Assembly: GCA_903840435.1 (NCBI GenBank) | Contig: CAIMFV010000005.1 | Location: 1 to 64,000 of the forward strand | Direction: 5' to 3' | Source of the DNA: an uncultured Caulobacterales bacterium | GTDB lineage: Bacteria; Pseudomonadota; Alphaproteobacteria; Caulobacterales; Caulobacteraceae | Length of the DNA: 64,000 nt | Part shown: positions 35,150 through 42,794 of the stretch, piece after piece | Numbering within the stretch: the stretch's first letter is position 1 | Layout of the letters: each line of letters starts with the position of its first letter | Translations under genes and position numbers: made by a program | The notes under the pieces: generated by a model | Database searches by the model: none | Seen by the model: only the letters and a program-made list of their open reading frames with translations | Told to the model about the DNA's origin: nothing

Positions 35150-35841
35150 TCGAAGCCATCCAAAAAGAGATTGCCACACGGGGCATCACCCGGCTTTGCC
35201 ACTTCACGCCCTCACGCAGCCTTGCCCACATCTTGGCTGGCGGCGACGGCATCCTGCCCTCTAGGTTGCTTAAAGAAGAGGAGCGCTTGCTCTTCAATCC
35301 CACCGATCTCCAACGGCTAGATGGCCATCCCGATCACATTTGTTGCTCAATCGAATATCCTAACGCTTGGTATCTTGATCGCGCGCGAAAAGGTGAAATT
35401 CTATTTCGAGACTGGGTCGTGATCTTTATCGATCCTGCGGTGCTCGCCTCGAAAGAAACCTTGTTCTGTCCCCGAAATGCCGCCGCTGGCTTGGGCAACT
35501 ACATAAGCGCGGGTCATGAAGCATTCACCAGCATGTTCGCGCCCTCGGTCCCAGGGGCGCAAGGAAAGGTGCGCGACCGAACGCTCCTGCATCTTGCCTG
35601 TTCTCCAACCGATGATCAGGCTGAGGTGCTAGTGCCTCACTCGATCCCACCGCTCAGCATAAGGGCGATAGGGCTGTCCAGCGAGGAACAAGCAAGGGCG
35701 GAGCGTGTCCGACTCGATATTTTGGGTATCGACATTGGCGATTTGAAGTTTGTGGTAGCCCCCTCTCTGTTCAACAAGTACGCTCTCAGTCAGGCCATCC
35801 GAGCAGGGCAAAGACCATCAGAAACGCTGTGGACCGTATGA
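35146..35841 (+). CDS. DarT-like (DUF4433) ADP-ribosyltransferase
   Basis: A 231 aa protein matching the DarT family, toxins that transfer ADP-ribose from NAD+ to bases in single-stranded DNA. The NAD-binding N-terminus reads RLCHFTPSRSLAHIL (16-30). It is followed by DLQRLDGHPDHICCSIEYPN with a conserved Arg at 57, FCPRNAAAG (108-115) and the catalytic-Glu segment DQAEVLVPHSIP with Glu160. All expected polar residues appear intact, so it is probably active. It is coupled by 4-base ATGA overlaps to the helicase upstream and to the ADP-ribosylglycohydrolase downstream. The usual DarG macrodomain partner is absent. DNA target base is inferred only. Confidence 0.85.
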   Translation: MIEAIQKEIATRGITRLCHFTPSRSLAHILAGGDGILPSRLLKEEERLLFNPTDLQRLDGHPDHICCSIEYPNAWYLDRARKGEILFRDWVVIFIDPAVLASKETLFCPRNAAAGLGNYISAGHEAFTSMFAPSVPGAQGKVRDRTLLHLACSPTDDQAEVLVPHSIPPLSIRAIGLSSEEQARAERVRLDILGIDIGDLKFVVAPSLFNKYALSQAIRAGQRPSETLWTV

Positions 35842-37628
35842 CCGACCGTTTTGTTCTCGATGACAATGACAGCGTCACCTTCCGCCCCAGGCGCGACCGC
35901 GTGGAAGGGGCGTTTTTGGCTGCCGCAGTTGGGGACGCAATGGGTTGGCCGTACGAAATGCGTGCCTCTCGGATCGGCGGCAAGCGAAAGTCACCTAACC
36001 TTGCCTTCGAGGCTTGGACGAAGCGCTCCGGCGGTCGCTTCCAACCGCACGAGGAAGCGATCGGCGCAGGAAGCTACAGCGACGATACCCAGCTGATCCT
36101 AGCTTGTGCGCGGTCGTTACTACGTGAACCGACCAATTGGTGGCTCCTCTTCGCTACCCAAGAGCTTCCGCTGTGGACGCTTTATCAGCGTGGCGGTGGC
36201 GGTGCGACGAAGCGTGCAGCAACAACCTGGCTCTCGGGCCGCGCGCCGTGGCGAGCCAAGCACGATGAAGTGGATCGGTATCTTGCAGCTGGCGGCAATG
36301 GAGTCGCCATGCGGATTTTGCCGCATTGTCTCCGTCGCGTGGGCGACGCTAACTTTTCTGCGCTTGCCTTGGACATCATGACCGATGGAGTTACTACCCA
36401 CGGCCACCCGCGCGCCTTGGTCGGGGCCTTGGCATATGGCTACGGCCTCTGGGAGGCGCTACGGCAGCGCGGAACGCTTGGCTACGGCCAGCTACTCGAA
36501 GTTGTTAGGTCGAACCAGGAGGCGTGGGGCACCGTACCCTCGGTGATGGAGCGCTGGCCTAACTGGATTGAGGCAGCCGATCGCTCCGGAACCTATCAGG
36601 CGCAATGGACAGACGCGGTACGCGAGCAACTGGATCTGCTTTATCGATGCTTGACAGGCCTCGCGGGCGGCGTTGCCGTCCTCGATGAAGACGTGCTCAA
36701 GGAACTGGGATGTTTTGACAAGCGAGTGAATGGATCAGGCACGATCAATGCGGCTGCGGCGCTTTTCCTCGCCTCACGGCACGCCGCAGATCCGGTCGAG
36801 GGTGTAAAGCAGGCCGCGCTTGCTGAAGGGGCGGACACAGATACGCTCGCTTCGATGACAGGCGGACTTCTTGGCGCGGCGATAGGCCTGGAATGGCTTT
36901 CGCCCTTCCTACGCGATCTACAGGATTGCGAAACAATCCGTCGTACGGCGTACGAGATTTACGGTCTCCCAAAGAGGGCCGCTCCGAGCCACGAGCATCG
37001 CCCAGTCACCAAGGCGGCGCTCAATGCTTTTCTCTCCGAGCTTACTGAGCTTCGCGAACCGTCTCCAATCAGACTTCCTAATGGGTTGATAGCTAGTGCA
37101 ACAAGTTGGGACGGTATCATCCCAATGTCTCCGTCGCTCACGGCGAACGGCTGGCAGCTCACGCTTGATAATGGTCAAACGCTCTTCATCAAGAAACTAG
37201 GTAAGAGGAGGGGGCGGACGCCCGAAGGACCCAGCACAGAGCCTGAACTCAGTTTCGGTTCACCTGCGGAGATGTCCGCTCCATTACATCTTGGGCTTCG
37301 ACTGGTTGTTTCGGATCTCGCACGGTCCGTGGCGTTCTACCGAGAGGTTTTGGGGCTACGCATCAGTAAACGGACCACCAAGTCAGTAAATCTGGAGGGG
37401 GTGCTGTCACTAGTTGAAGCGCGACATCTCGAAGGCGTGACTGATCACGTCACGGTCTTCGCTGACGTTGCCGATGTTCGACGAACTTTTGCTGCCTATG
37501 AGCGGCTCATGCCAGAAGGTGCTTCTCGCATCGACGAACGAGACGATCGTACGCGGCTACAATGTTTCGACCCAGACGGATACCGTGTCGAGATCTACCA
37601 GATGCATCGCGCTGGCGCAGACATCTAG
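35838..37628 (+). CDS. ADP-ribosylglycohydrolase (ARH/DraG-like) fused to a VOC domain
   Basis: A 596 aa fusion. Residues about 20-380 are an ARH/DraG-type hydrolase: VEGAFLAAAVGDAMGWP (22-38), metal motif SDDT (81-84), GNGVAMR (153-159), THGHPRA (187-193), GSGTINAAAALFLA and EGADTDTLASMTGG (330-343), the dimagnesium-site Asp residues. A linker with a small beta-rich segment (about 405-455) leads to a vicinal-oxygen-chelate/glyoxalase-like domain (about 484-592: GLRLVVSDLARSVAFYREVLG, DPDGYRVEIYQMH). ATG at 35838 overlaps the transferase stop by ATGA. As the only hydrolase in the cassette it is the likely antitoxin that removes ADP-ribose; the VOC role is unknown. Confidence 0.87.
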   Translation: MTDRFVLDDNDSVTFRPRRDRVEGAFLAAAVGDAMGWPYEMRASRIGGKRKSPNLAFEAWTKRSGGRFQPHEEAIGAGSYSDDTQLILACARSLLREPTNWWLLFATQELPLWTLYQRGGGGATKRAATTWLSGRAPWRAKHDEVDRYLAAGGNGVAMRILPHCLRRVGDANFSALALDIMTDGVTTHGHPRALVGALAYGYGLWEALRQRGTLGYGQLLEVVRSNQEAWGTVPSVMERWPNWIEAADRSGTYQAQWTDAVREQLDLLYRCLTGLAGGVAVLDEDVLKELGCFDKRVNGSGTINAAAALFLASRHAADPVEGVKQAALAEGADTDTLASMTGGLLGAAIGLEWLSPFLRDLQDCETIRRTAYEIYGLPKRAAPSHEHRPVTKAALNAFLSELTELREPSPIRLPNGLIASATSWDGIIPMSPSLTANGWQLTLDNGQTLFIKKLGKRRGRTPEGPSTEPELSFGSPAEMSAPLHLGLRLVVSDLARSVAFYREVLGLRISKRTTKSVNLEGVLSLVEARHLEGVTDHVTVFADVADVRRTFAAYERLMPEGASRIDERDDRTRLQCFDPDGYRVEIYQMHRAGADI

Positions 37629-37706
37629 CTGCGGACCTGTAGCAAAATATCTTCTCCAGTGGCTCTAAGACTTGTTGGCAAATAAGCTGCCTTATGTGAG
37701 GGTTAA

Positions 37707-37865
37707 ATGCCGACCGAGTTCAATATTCCCGATATCCGTGAGGCTATGCACGATCGTATTTTTGCGCCGTATCGGCCGAGGGAGAAGATCGTAGAGTTTA
37801 TTCTTTGCGCCGATTGTCAGCTACAGCTTATTGCGTCTTCGGATACAGAAATATCTCGCCATTAG
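37707..37865 (+). CDS. Small hypothetical protein
   Basis: A possible 52-codon gene: MPTEFNIPDIREAMHDRIF near the start, then a hydrophilic KIVEF and a segment with two Cys. The ATG is preceded by GTGAGGG, an acceptable ribosome-binding site, and it lies 78 bases after the hydrolase gene on the same strand. No family recognised; the gene may be spurious. Confidence 0.3.
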   Translation: MPTEFNIPDIREAMHDRIFAPYRPREKIVEFILCADCQLQLIASSDTEISRH

Positions 37866-38138
37866 ATCGTCGTGGATGCGTTTTCGCGACTTTCCTCCCG
37901 GACTGATTTCGGCCACCCAGTCGTCCGGAGCTTGATCGATCGGCTTGCCGACTGGAGCTAGTTCGACCGCTATTATTTTGATCAGATCAGCGCGAGTAAC
38001 CGCACTCAAGCGGAAGGCAGGACCTCGCGACTGACACACGCGGTCAATCACCGGAAGGCCGTGGCGACCAGACGGGACGCCGCATTTGGCCAAGCGCAGG
38101 TCAATCAGAGGTAAACTGCTGAACTCATAGCAATCCAT
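37821..38138 (-). CDS. Hypothetical protein, doubtful
   Basis: A 105-codon frame with no recognised domain. Its C-terminal third is basic (GGKSRKRIHDDLMARYF), and the N-terminal part has two Cys. It overlaps the 52-codon frame on the other strand, and only one of the two is likely real. It could be a remnant of accessory DNA. Confidence 0.25.
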   Translation of the reverse strand: MDCYEFSSLPLIDLRLAKCGVPSGRHGLPVIDRVCQSRGPAFRLSAVTRADLIKIIAVELAPVGKPIDQAPDDWVAEISPGGKSRKRIHDDLMARYFCIRRRNKL

Positions 38139-38156
38139 AATGCTTTTGCCACGTTA

Positions 38157-38222
38157 TTCGTCACAGGCATGACGCCCGGGCGGGTGGGAAATGATGTTGG
38201 TGTCGATCAGATAGCTCAAAGC
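38157..38222 (-). pseudogene. Truncated VapC-like PIN toxin
   Basis: Reading from a TTG that overlaps the antitoxin stop, the frame gives MSYLIDTNIISHPPG and then stops after about 21 codons. This is the standard first strand of a PIN-domain VapC toxin, with the first catalytic Asp in LIDTNI. The remaining 110 or so residues are missing, replaced by unrelated DNA of the accessory block. I read this as a toxin gene cut by an insertion or deletion. Confidence 0.72.
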
Positions 38223-38497
38223 TCAACGGCCCTTGCAGCCTCTGGGCTGCGCTCAAGATCGATTCCTTTCAGCGGGGCCGACGCGAGGAGGGCCTTGAGA
38301 GAGGTCGGCGTTGGTGCAGCCAAACCTGCCTGAAGCAACCGGCGGGCCTCCACTTGTCGCACAGGGTCGGCAAGTGCCGATGCCACTTGGCGCAAAAGAT
38401 TAGCATCTTCTTTGCGGACCTTCACTTCAACGCGCACAAACCCCTCGCGTTCCATGCGGGCACGGTGGGCCGCGAGGTTAGACATTGCTTTCGCCAT
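38216..38497 (-). CDS. VapB-like antitoxin
   Basis: A 93 aa protein starting MAKAMSNLAAHRARMEREGF, with a putative ribbon-helix-helix-like N-terminal region (VRVEVKVRKEDANLLRQVA) and a C-terminal tail suited to toxin binding. The ATG at 38497 has GAGGCGG upstream; the frame is open further upstream without similarity. It immediately precedes the truncated VapC-like toxin, with overlapping stop and start, which fixes its identity as the antitoxin of that pair. Confidence 0.75.
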   Translation of the reverse strand: MAKAMSNLAAHRARMEREGFVRVEVKVRKEDANLLRQVASALADPVRQVEARRLLQAGLAAPTPTSLKALLASAPLKGIDLERSPEAARAVEL

Positions 38498-38651
38498 CTT
38501 TTCCGCCTCGAAATTTCCGGAAATTATATTGGAAACCCCATCTCCCCACAACGCCCGCGCGAGAAAGATCGAGGTGGCGGCCAAATCCTCTCCCTCGCCT
38601 TGCCATTCCGCGCTATCGAGGCCCACCTCTTTCCGCTCAAAGGACCCGCCC

Positions 38652-39818
38652 ATGGCCCCTCGCCCCTATCGCCTCTATGGCACGCCTGGGTCGCTCTATA
38701 CGGGCAAGGCGCGGTCTTATCTGATCAAGCAGGGGGTGGCGTTTGAAAACCGGGCGGCGGGTGAGGCGCGGTTTCGCGAGGAGATTGCGCCCAAGCTTGG
38801 ACGCTGGATCATTCCGGTCCTTGAGACGCCGGACGGCGCTTTGGTCCAGGATGGCTCTGACATCATTGCCTATTTTGAGGAAAAACGGGCCAATGCCGGT
38901 AACACGACTCCGGTCCTGCCGACGACGCCGCGCCATAGACTGATTGCGCAGATCTTCGAACTGTTCGGCGGCGAAGGCTTGTTGCGCCCAGCCATGCATT
39001 ATCGCTGGAACTTTGATGCGACCAACCAAAGCTTCCTCGCCCGCGATTTTCCGGCCGCGCTCGCCCCGACCGGCGCGGACGAGGCCACCCAAGCCGCGGT
39101 GTTTGCCATGGCCTCAACCCGGATGCGCAAGGCCATGCAGAGTTTTGGCGTGTCCGAGGCCACGGCGCCCGCCATTGAGGCGAGCTATGAAAGGTTTCTC
39201 GACCTGTTCGATGCGCACTTGACGACGACGCCCTATCTCTTGGGCGGCAGGCCAACACTTGGCGATTTTGGCCTCGTCGCGCCCCTCTATGCCCATCTGG
39301 CGCGCGATCCCTATCCGGCGGCCTTGATGAAAGCGAAGGCCTATCGGGTGTGGCGCTGGTGCGAGCGCATGAATGCGCCGGATGCGGATGCGGGCGAATA
39401 TGGCGATGTGGCACCCGCGCTCTTGGCGCAAGACGCCGTGCCCGACAGCCTTAGGGCCTTGCTGGCCTTCATCGCCGAGGACTATTTACCCGAGATCGAG
39501 GCCTTTGTTGGCTTTACCAATACCTGGCTGGCCGCCCGCCCGGAATTGGAGGCCGGAACCAACGGTTTGGCGCGCAGCCAAGATCGGGTGATCGGACAGG
39601 TTGAATTCAATTGGCGCGGCCATGAGATCAAGGTCGGTGTCTTGCCCTACCGACTTCTTTTGTTGCAAAAAATTCAAGCGGTCATCGATGGCGCCAGCCC
39701 AGAGGATCGGGCAGAGATGATGGCGCTGTTGGACGACACCGGATTAGGCGCGCTGGTCACCTTGCGGACCTCGCGCCGGGTTGAACGACACAACCATTTA
39801 GAGGTGTGGAGCGCTTAG
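38652..39818 (+). CDS. Glutathione S-transferase family protein
   Basis: A 388 aa protein. The N-terminal thioredoxin-like domain (about 1-85: YRLYGTPGSLYTGKARSYLI, with PVLETPDGALVQDGSDIIAYFE as the glutathione gamma-Glu site) is followed by an alpha-helical domain containing YLLGGRPTLGDFGLVAPLYAHL. It is longer than classical GSTs (about 210 aa) because of an extra C-terminal region (about 270-388), as in a conserved alphaproteobacterial subgroup. The ATG starts the conserved domain; the upstream open frame overlaps the antitoxin promoter and was dropped. Substrate unknown. Confidence 0.85.
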   Translation: MAPRPYRLYGTPGSLYTGKARSYLIKQGVAFENRAAGEARFREEIAPKLGRWIIPVLETPDGALVQDGSDIIAYFEEKRANAGNTTPVLPTTPRHRLIAQIFELFGGEGLLRPAMHYRWNFDATNQSFLARDFPAALAPTGADEATQAAVFAMASTRMRKAMQSFGVSEATAPAIEASYERFLDLFDAHLTTTPYLLGGRPTLGDFGLVAPLYAHLARDPYPAALMKAKAYRVWRWCERMNAPDADAGEYGDVAPALLAQDAVPDSLRALLAFIAEDYLPEIEAFVGFTNTWLAARPELEAGTNGLARSQDRVIGQVEFNWRGHEIKVGVLPYRLLLLQKIQAVIDGASPEDRAEMMALLDDTGLGALVTLRTSRRVERHNHLEVWSA

Positions 39819-39954
39819 GCCACGCGGCTCGCGCAAGGCTTGGGTGAATTGGATCAGACTTTGCTCACAAAGCCTTAGAGATAAGGCATTTTCTTCGGCG
39901 CGCTAAAATCTGCATCGTCGGAAAATGCCCCTGCCAGACGGAGACACGATAACG

Positions 39955-40725
39955 ATGCACAAGCCTGACGCCAGCACCTTGATCAATAAGGCGCCTCAGA
40001 TCGGCCTGATCTTTTGGGTCACCAAGATTTGCGCCACCACCTTGGGCGAGACGGGCGGTGATCTGTTGTCGCAAACCTTGGGCTTTGGCTATTTGGCCAG
40101 CACCTTTGTGCTCTTGGCCCTCTTTGCCGCGACCTTGGCAGCGGAAATGCTCGCCAAGCAATTTAGCCCGATCCGCTATTGGGCGGTGATCCTGTCCACC
40201 ACCATGGCAGGCACCACCTTGTCGGACTTTTTGGATCGCAGCGCCCACCTCGGCTATTTGGGCGGCGCCGCCTTGCTGATTTGCGCCCTGGTCGGCGTGC
40301 TTTTGGCCTGGCGATGGACTTTGGGCCAGATCAGCTTCGACCACATCGCCGATCCCAAGGTCGAGGCCTTTTATTGGCTCACCATCCTCGTCTCCAACAC
40401 GCTGGGCACAGCGCTCGGCGACTTTTTGGCTGACAATGCCCAGCTTGGCTATTTGGGTGGGTCGGCGCTGGTCGGGTCGGCGATCTTGGTGGTCATTCTG
40501 GCGTGGCGGTTCACCAAGGCACCCCATGCCGTGCTCTTTTGGGCGGCATTTGTCCTCACCAGACCCTTGGGCGCGACGGTCGGCGATCTTTTGACCAAGG
40601 CGCGTGATGCGGGCGGCCTTGGGCTTGGAACCTTGGCTGCGTCCAGCGTGCTCGTGGTGGTGGTCGCCGGACTAGTCTTTTTCAGCACCCGGAGACGATC
40701 TGATCAGATGGAAGAGCGCGCCTAG
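39955..40725 (+). CDS. COG4705-family integral membrane protein
   Basis: A 256 aa membrane protein with about eight hydrophobic segments arranged as four related two-helix units. Each carries a motif such as TTLGETGGDLLS, TTLSDFLDR, TALGDFLADN or ATVGDLLTKA, showing internal duplication. These (S/T)-x-x-(G/S)-D motifs within helices look like a conserved polar site. The family is uncharacterised, so transport is only a guess. The start could also be ATG at 39925; GGAGA upstream favours this one. It converges with the S9 peptidase gene, overlapping by 4 bases. Confidence 0.8.
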   Translation: MHKPDASTLINKAPQIGLIFWVTKICATTLGETGGDLLSQTLGFGYLASTFVLLALFAATLAAEMLAKQFSPIRYWAVILSTTMAGTTLSDFLDRSAHLGYLGGAALLICALVGVLLAWRWTLGQISFDHIADPKVEAFYWLTILVSNTLGTALGDFLADNAQLGYLGGSALVGSAILVVILAWRFTKAPHAVLFWAAFVLTRPLGATVGDLLTKARDAGGLGLGTLAASSVLVVVVAGLVFFSTRRRSDQMEERA

Positions 40726-42680
40726 TTGGGCGGATTATATTGCTCCACAAAGGCAAGCGCTGCCTTCAGGGTCGAAATGCGCGTCGCTTCGTGGGAAAGC
40801 CAGTGATCCTCCTTTTCGGTATAGAGGGTCTGAACTGGTTTTCCCGCGCCGCGCAATACCCGCTCCATGATTTGGCTTTGGGCGATTGGAACAACAGAAT
40901 CATCCTTGCCGTGGATCAAGAGGATGGGCGCATCGGCCCGCTCAGCCAGACGTGCCGGGGAAATGGACGGTAAGGGCGGCGCACCCGGAACGGTTGTTCC
41001 CATAGCCTCTTGCCAAAAATGAACCGACTGGGAGTTTCCACCCTGCCGGTCTGATTCCCATTTTAGCATTGCTGGCAAATCCGAAAGCCCAGAGCCCGCC
41101 ACGGCGCAACGATAAAGCCCTTGTTGGATGGTCACGCCTGCGAGCGCCGCATAGCCGCCATAGGAAAAGCCAACAATGGCGGCGCGCTTTGGATCGATAA
41201 GGCCATCCTTGGCCAGTGCAGATACGCCATCGGCAATGTCATTCAACATTTTCCGGCCGAATTCGCCATAACCCAAGCTTTCGAATCGGGCACCGTGCCC
41301 CCCCGATCCTCGATAGTTAGGTTGCAGCACCGCATAGCCGCGTGAGGCAAAGGCCTGGGCCATCCAATCAAATTCCAAGGTGTCCCAAATTCCAATCGGA
41401 CCACCATGGGGAAGCACAACCAGCGGCAACCCTTTCGCGACCCGCCCTGCGGGAAGGGTCAGCACCGCGTCCAAGTCGAGCCCGTCGCTCGCGTGATAGC
41501 TAAAGAGCTTCGCCTGCCCAACGGAAGCGTCTGGAATTCCGGGATAGTCGTTGTCGATCAGGTCGGCAGCATGGCGGTTGAGATCGATCAGATAATGTGC
41601 CCCACTCCCCATATTGACCGCATGCAGACTGATTTTGGTGCCATCGTCGGACACTCCCTCAATCTCGACCAAACCCGGAAAGGGGCGGGCCGCAGCATCC
41701 ACCCTCGCCTGCATTTGTCGATCAAAACATACTAAACGCCCCTCCTTCGTCCAGTAACCGATGAGAAGGCCTGTCTTATGATCGTGAAGGGGTGCAACCA
41801 CCAAGTCCCCGTCGGCCAGCACCGTTTCACGTCCGTCCGGCCCAAATTCGCGCAATCGGGTCACCCCACCCGACTTGTCCAACACCACATTGCTCCCCGG
41901 CGTCCGACCCAAGCCCCAGAGATCGACTACGTCGCGGGCCGACTGGACCTTCATCAACAGCTTTTCACCGCGAAACAACATCCAGCTATTGGTGCTCGGA
42001 TAAAAATTCGCTGCCGCAGCGACCTGTCCTTGGGTGTCCACCGCCCATTCGCTCGAAAACTCTATGCCCCTGGCCGCGCGGGTAATCTCATTCGTATCCA
42101 AGTTCACTCGCCAAAGATCGGGATAGTAGCGGTTGAAAGTCGCGGAGTCGGCGGTCGCGATCAAATGACCAATTCCAACGCCTTCTTTGGGAATATTAGA
42201 TAAAAATGCGAAAGGAACACCATCAATCACACGAACATCAAACAATTGCGCAAAATACGGCCAGAAAATTGGATTTTTGTCAAATATCACCTTTGCAGAT
42301 CGCGTTTTTAAATTAACATTTCTGTAGAGTGTGTATTCTTCACGCCCATCTCCAGCGATCTCATCCCTTGCGACCGATGTCGTTAATATGAAATGCTCAT
42401 CATCAACCCAATCAATGTAGCGAATACTTTCGTCGCCCACATTCACGGTCAGAATGAGCGTTCCGTCAGTCTTTTCAACGACGATCTTGCGCAAGCCCTG
42501 AACCGGGCGATCCAATGCCAGCAGGTTTCCAGAAGGTGAGAGGCTGACATGATCTATGGCGGGCAATTGGCCATAGGCCTCCACGGGTGGCGGTGCTACG
42601 GGCACGGTGGACGCCACTGCCATACGCACGCCAAGGATGAGGGTTGCCACAGCTAGACTAAAGATCCTCGCGCGTTTCAT
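40722..42680 (-). CDS. Secreted S9-family prolyl oligopeptidase-like peptidase
   Basis: A 652 aa serine peptidase (DPP/acylaminoacyl-peptidase class). A signal peptide (MKRARIFSLAVATLILG...AVAS, cleavage near residue 23) targets it to the periplasm. A beta-propeller occupies about 40-390. The alpha/beta-hydrolase domain has nucleophile GFSYGGYAAL, Asp in HGKDDSVVP and His in EKEDHWLSHEA. The ATG has GAGGGGA upstream. It degrades short peptides by inference from the family. It is not obviously in an operon. Confidence 0.9.
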   Translation of the reverse strand: MKRARIFSLAVATLILGVRMAVASTVPVAPPPVEAYGQLPAIDHVSLSPSGNLLALDRPVQGLRKIVVEKTDGTLILTVNVGDESIRYIDWVDDEHFILTTSVARDEIAGDGREEYTLYRNVNLKTRSAKVIFDKNPIFWPYFAQLFDVRVIDGVPFAFLSNIPKEGVGIGHLIATADSATFNRYYPDLWRVNLDTNEITRAARGIEFSSEWAVDTQGQVAAAANFYPSTNSWMLFRGEKLLMKVQSARDVVDLWGLGRTPGSNVVLDKSGGVTRLREFGPDGRETVLADGDLVVAPLHDHKTGLLIGYWTKEGRLVCFDRQMQARVDAAARPFPGLVEIEGVSDDGTKISLHAVNMGSGAHYLIDLNRHAADLIDNDYPGIPDASVGQAKLFSYHASDGLDLDAVLTLPAGRVAKGLPLVVLPHGGPIGIWDTLEFDWMAQAFASRGYAVLQPNYRGSGGHGARFESLGYGEFGRKMLNDIADGVSALAKDGLIDPKRAAIVGFSYGGYAALAGVTIQQGLYRCAVAGSGLSDLPAMLKWESDRQGGNSQSVHFWQEAMGTTVPGAPPLPSISPARLAERADAPILLIHGKDDSVVPIAQSQIMERVLRGAGKPVQTLYTEKEDHWLSHEATRISTLKAALAFVEQYNPPN

Positions 42681-42794
42681 CCGGTCCCCTCCTTGGGGAA
42701 TTGCCCACCGCAATTCGCTAGACTGTCATTTTGACGCCAATTTCGCCGCTGACGTCAATCGCAGAAGGTGGTGCAGAGCGCGCTATCCTTTGCT

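Larger units (their letters stand above)
37629..38160. other. Right part of accessory block, weakly coding
   Basis: About 530 bases after the cassette. Two small open frames on opposite strands overlap here (listed separately with low confidence). Otherwise I see no RNA gene, repeat of tRNA-Ser, or mobile-element end. The junction with older DNA is near 38165, where a VapC-like reading frame stops abruptly. Confidence 0.45.

Noticed and set aside
33125-38222. att-site duplication of the tRNA-Ser 3' end
   Set aside because: I looked for GTTCGAATCTCACC-like sequence near the right edge and found none, and no integrase gene is present.
38412-38651. Longer start for the GST-family gene
   Set aside because: The extra 80 codons overlap the antitoxin gene and lack similarity, while the domain begins at the ATG at 38652.
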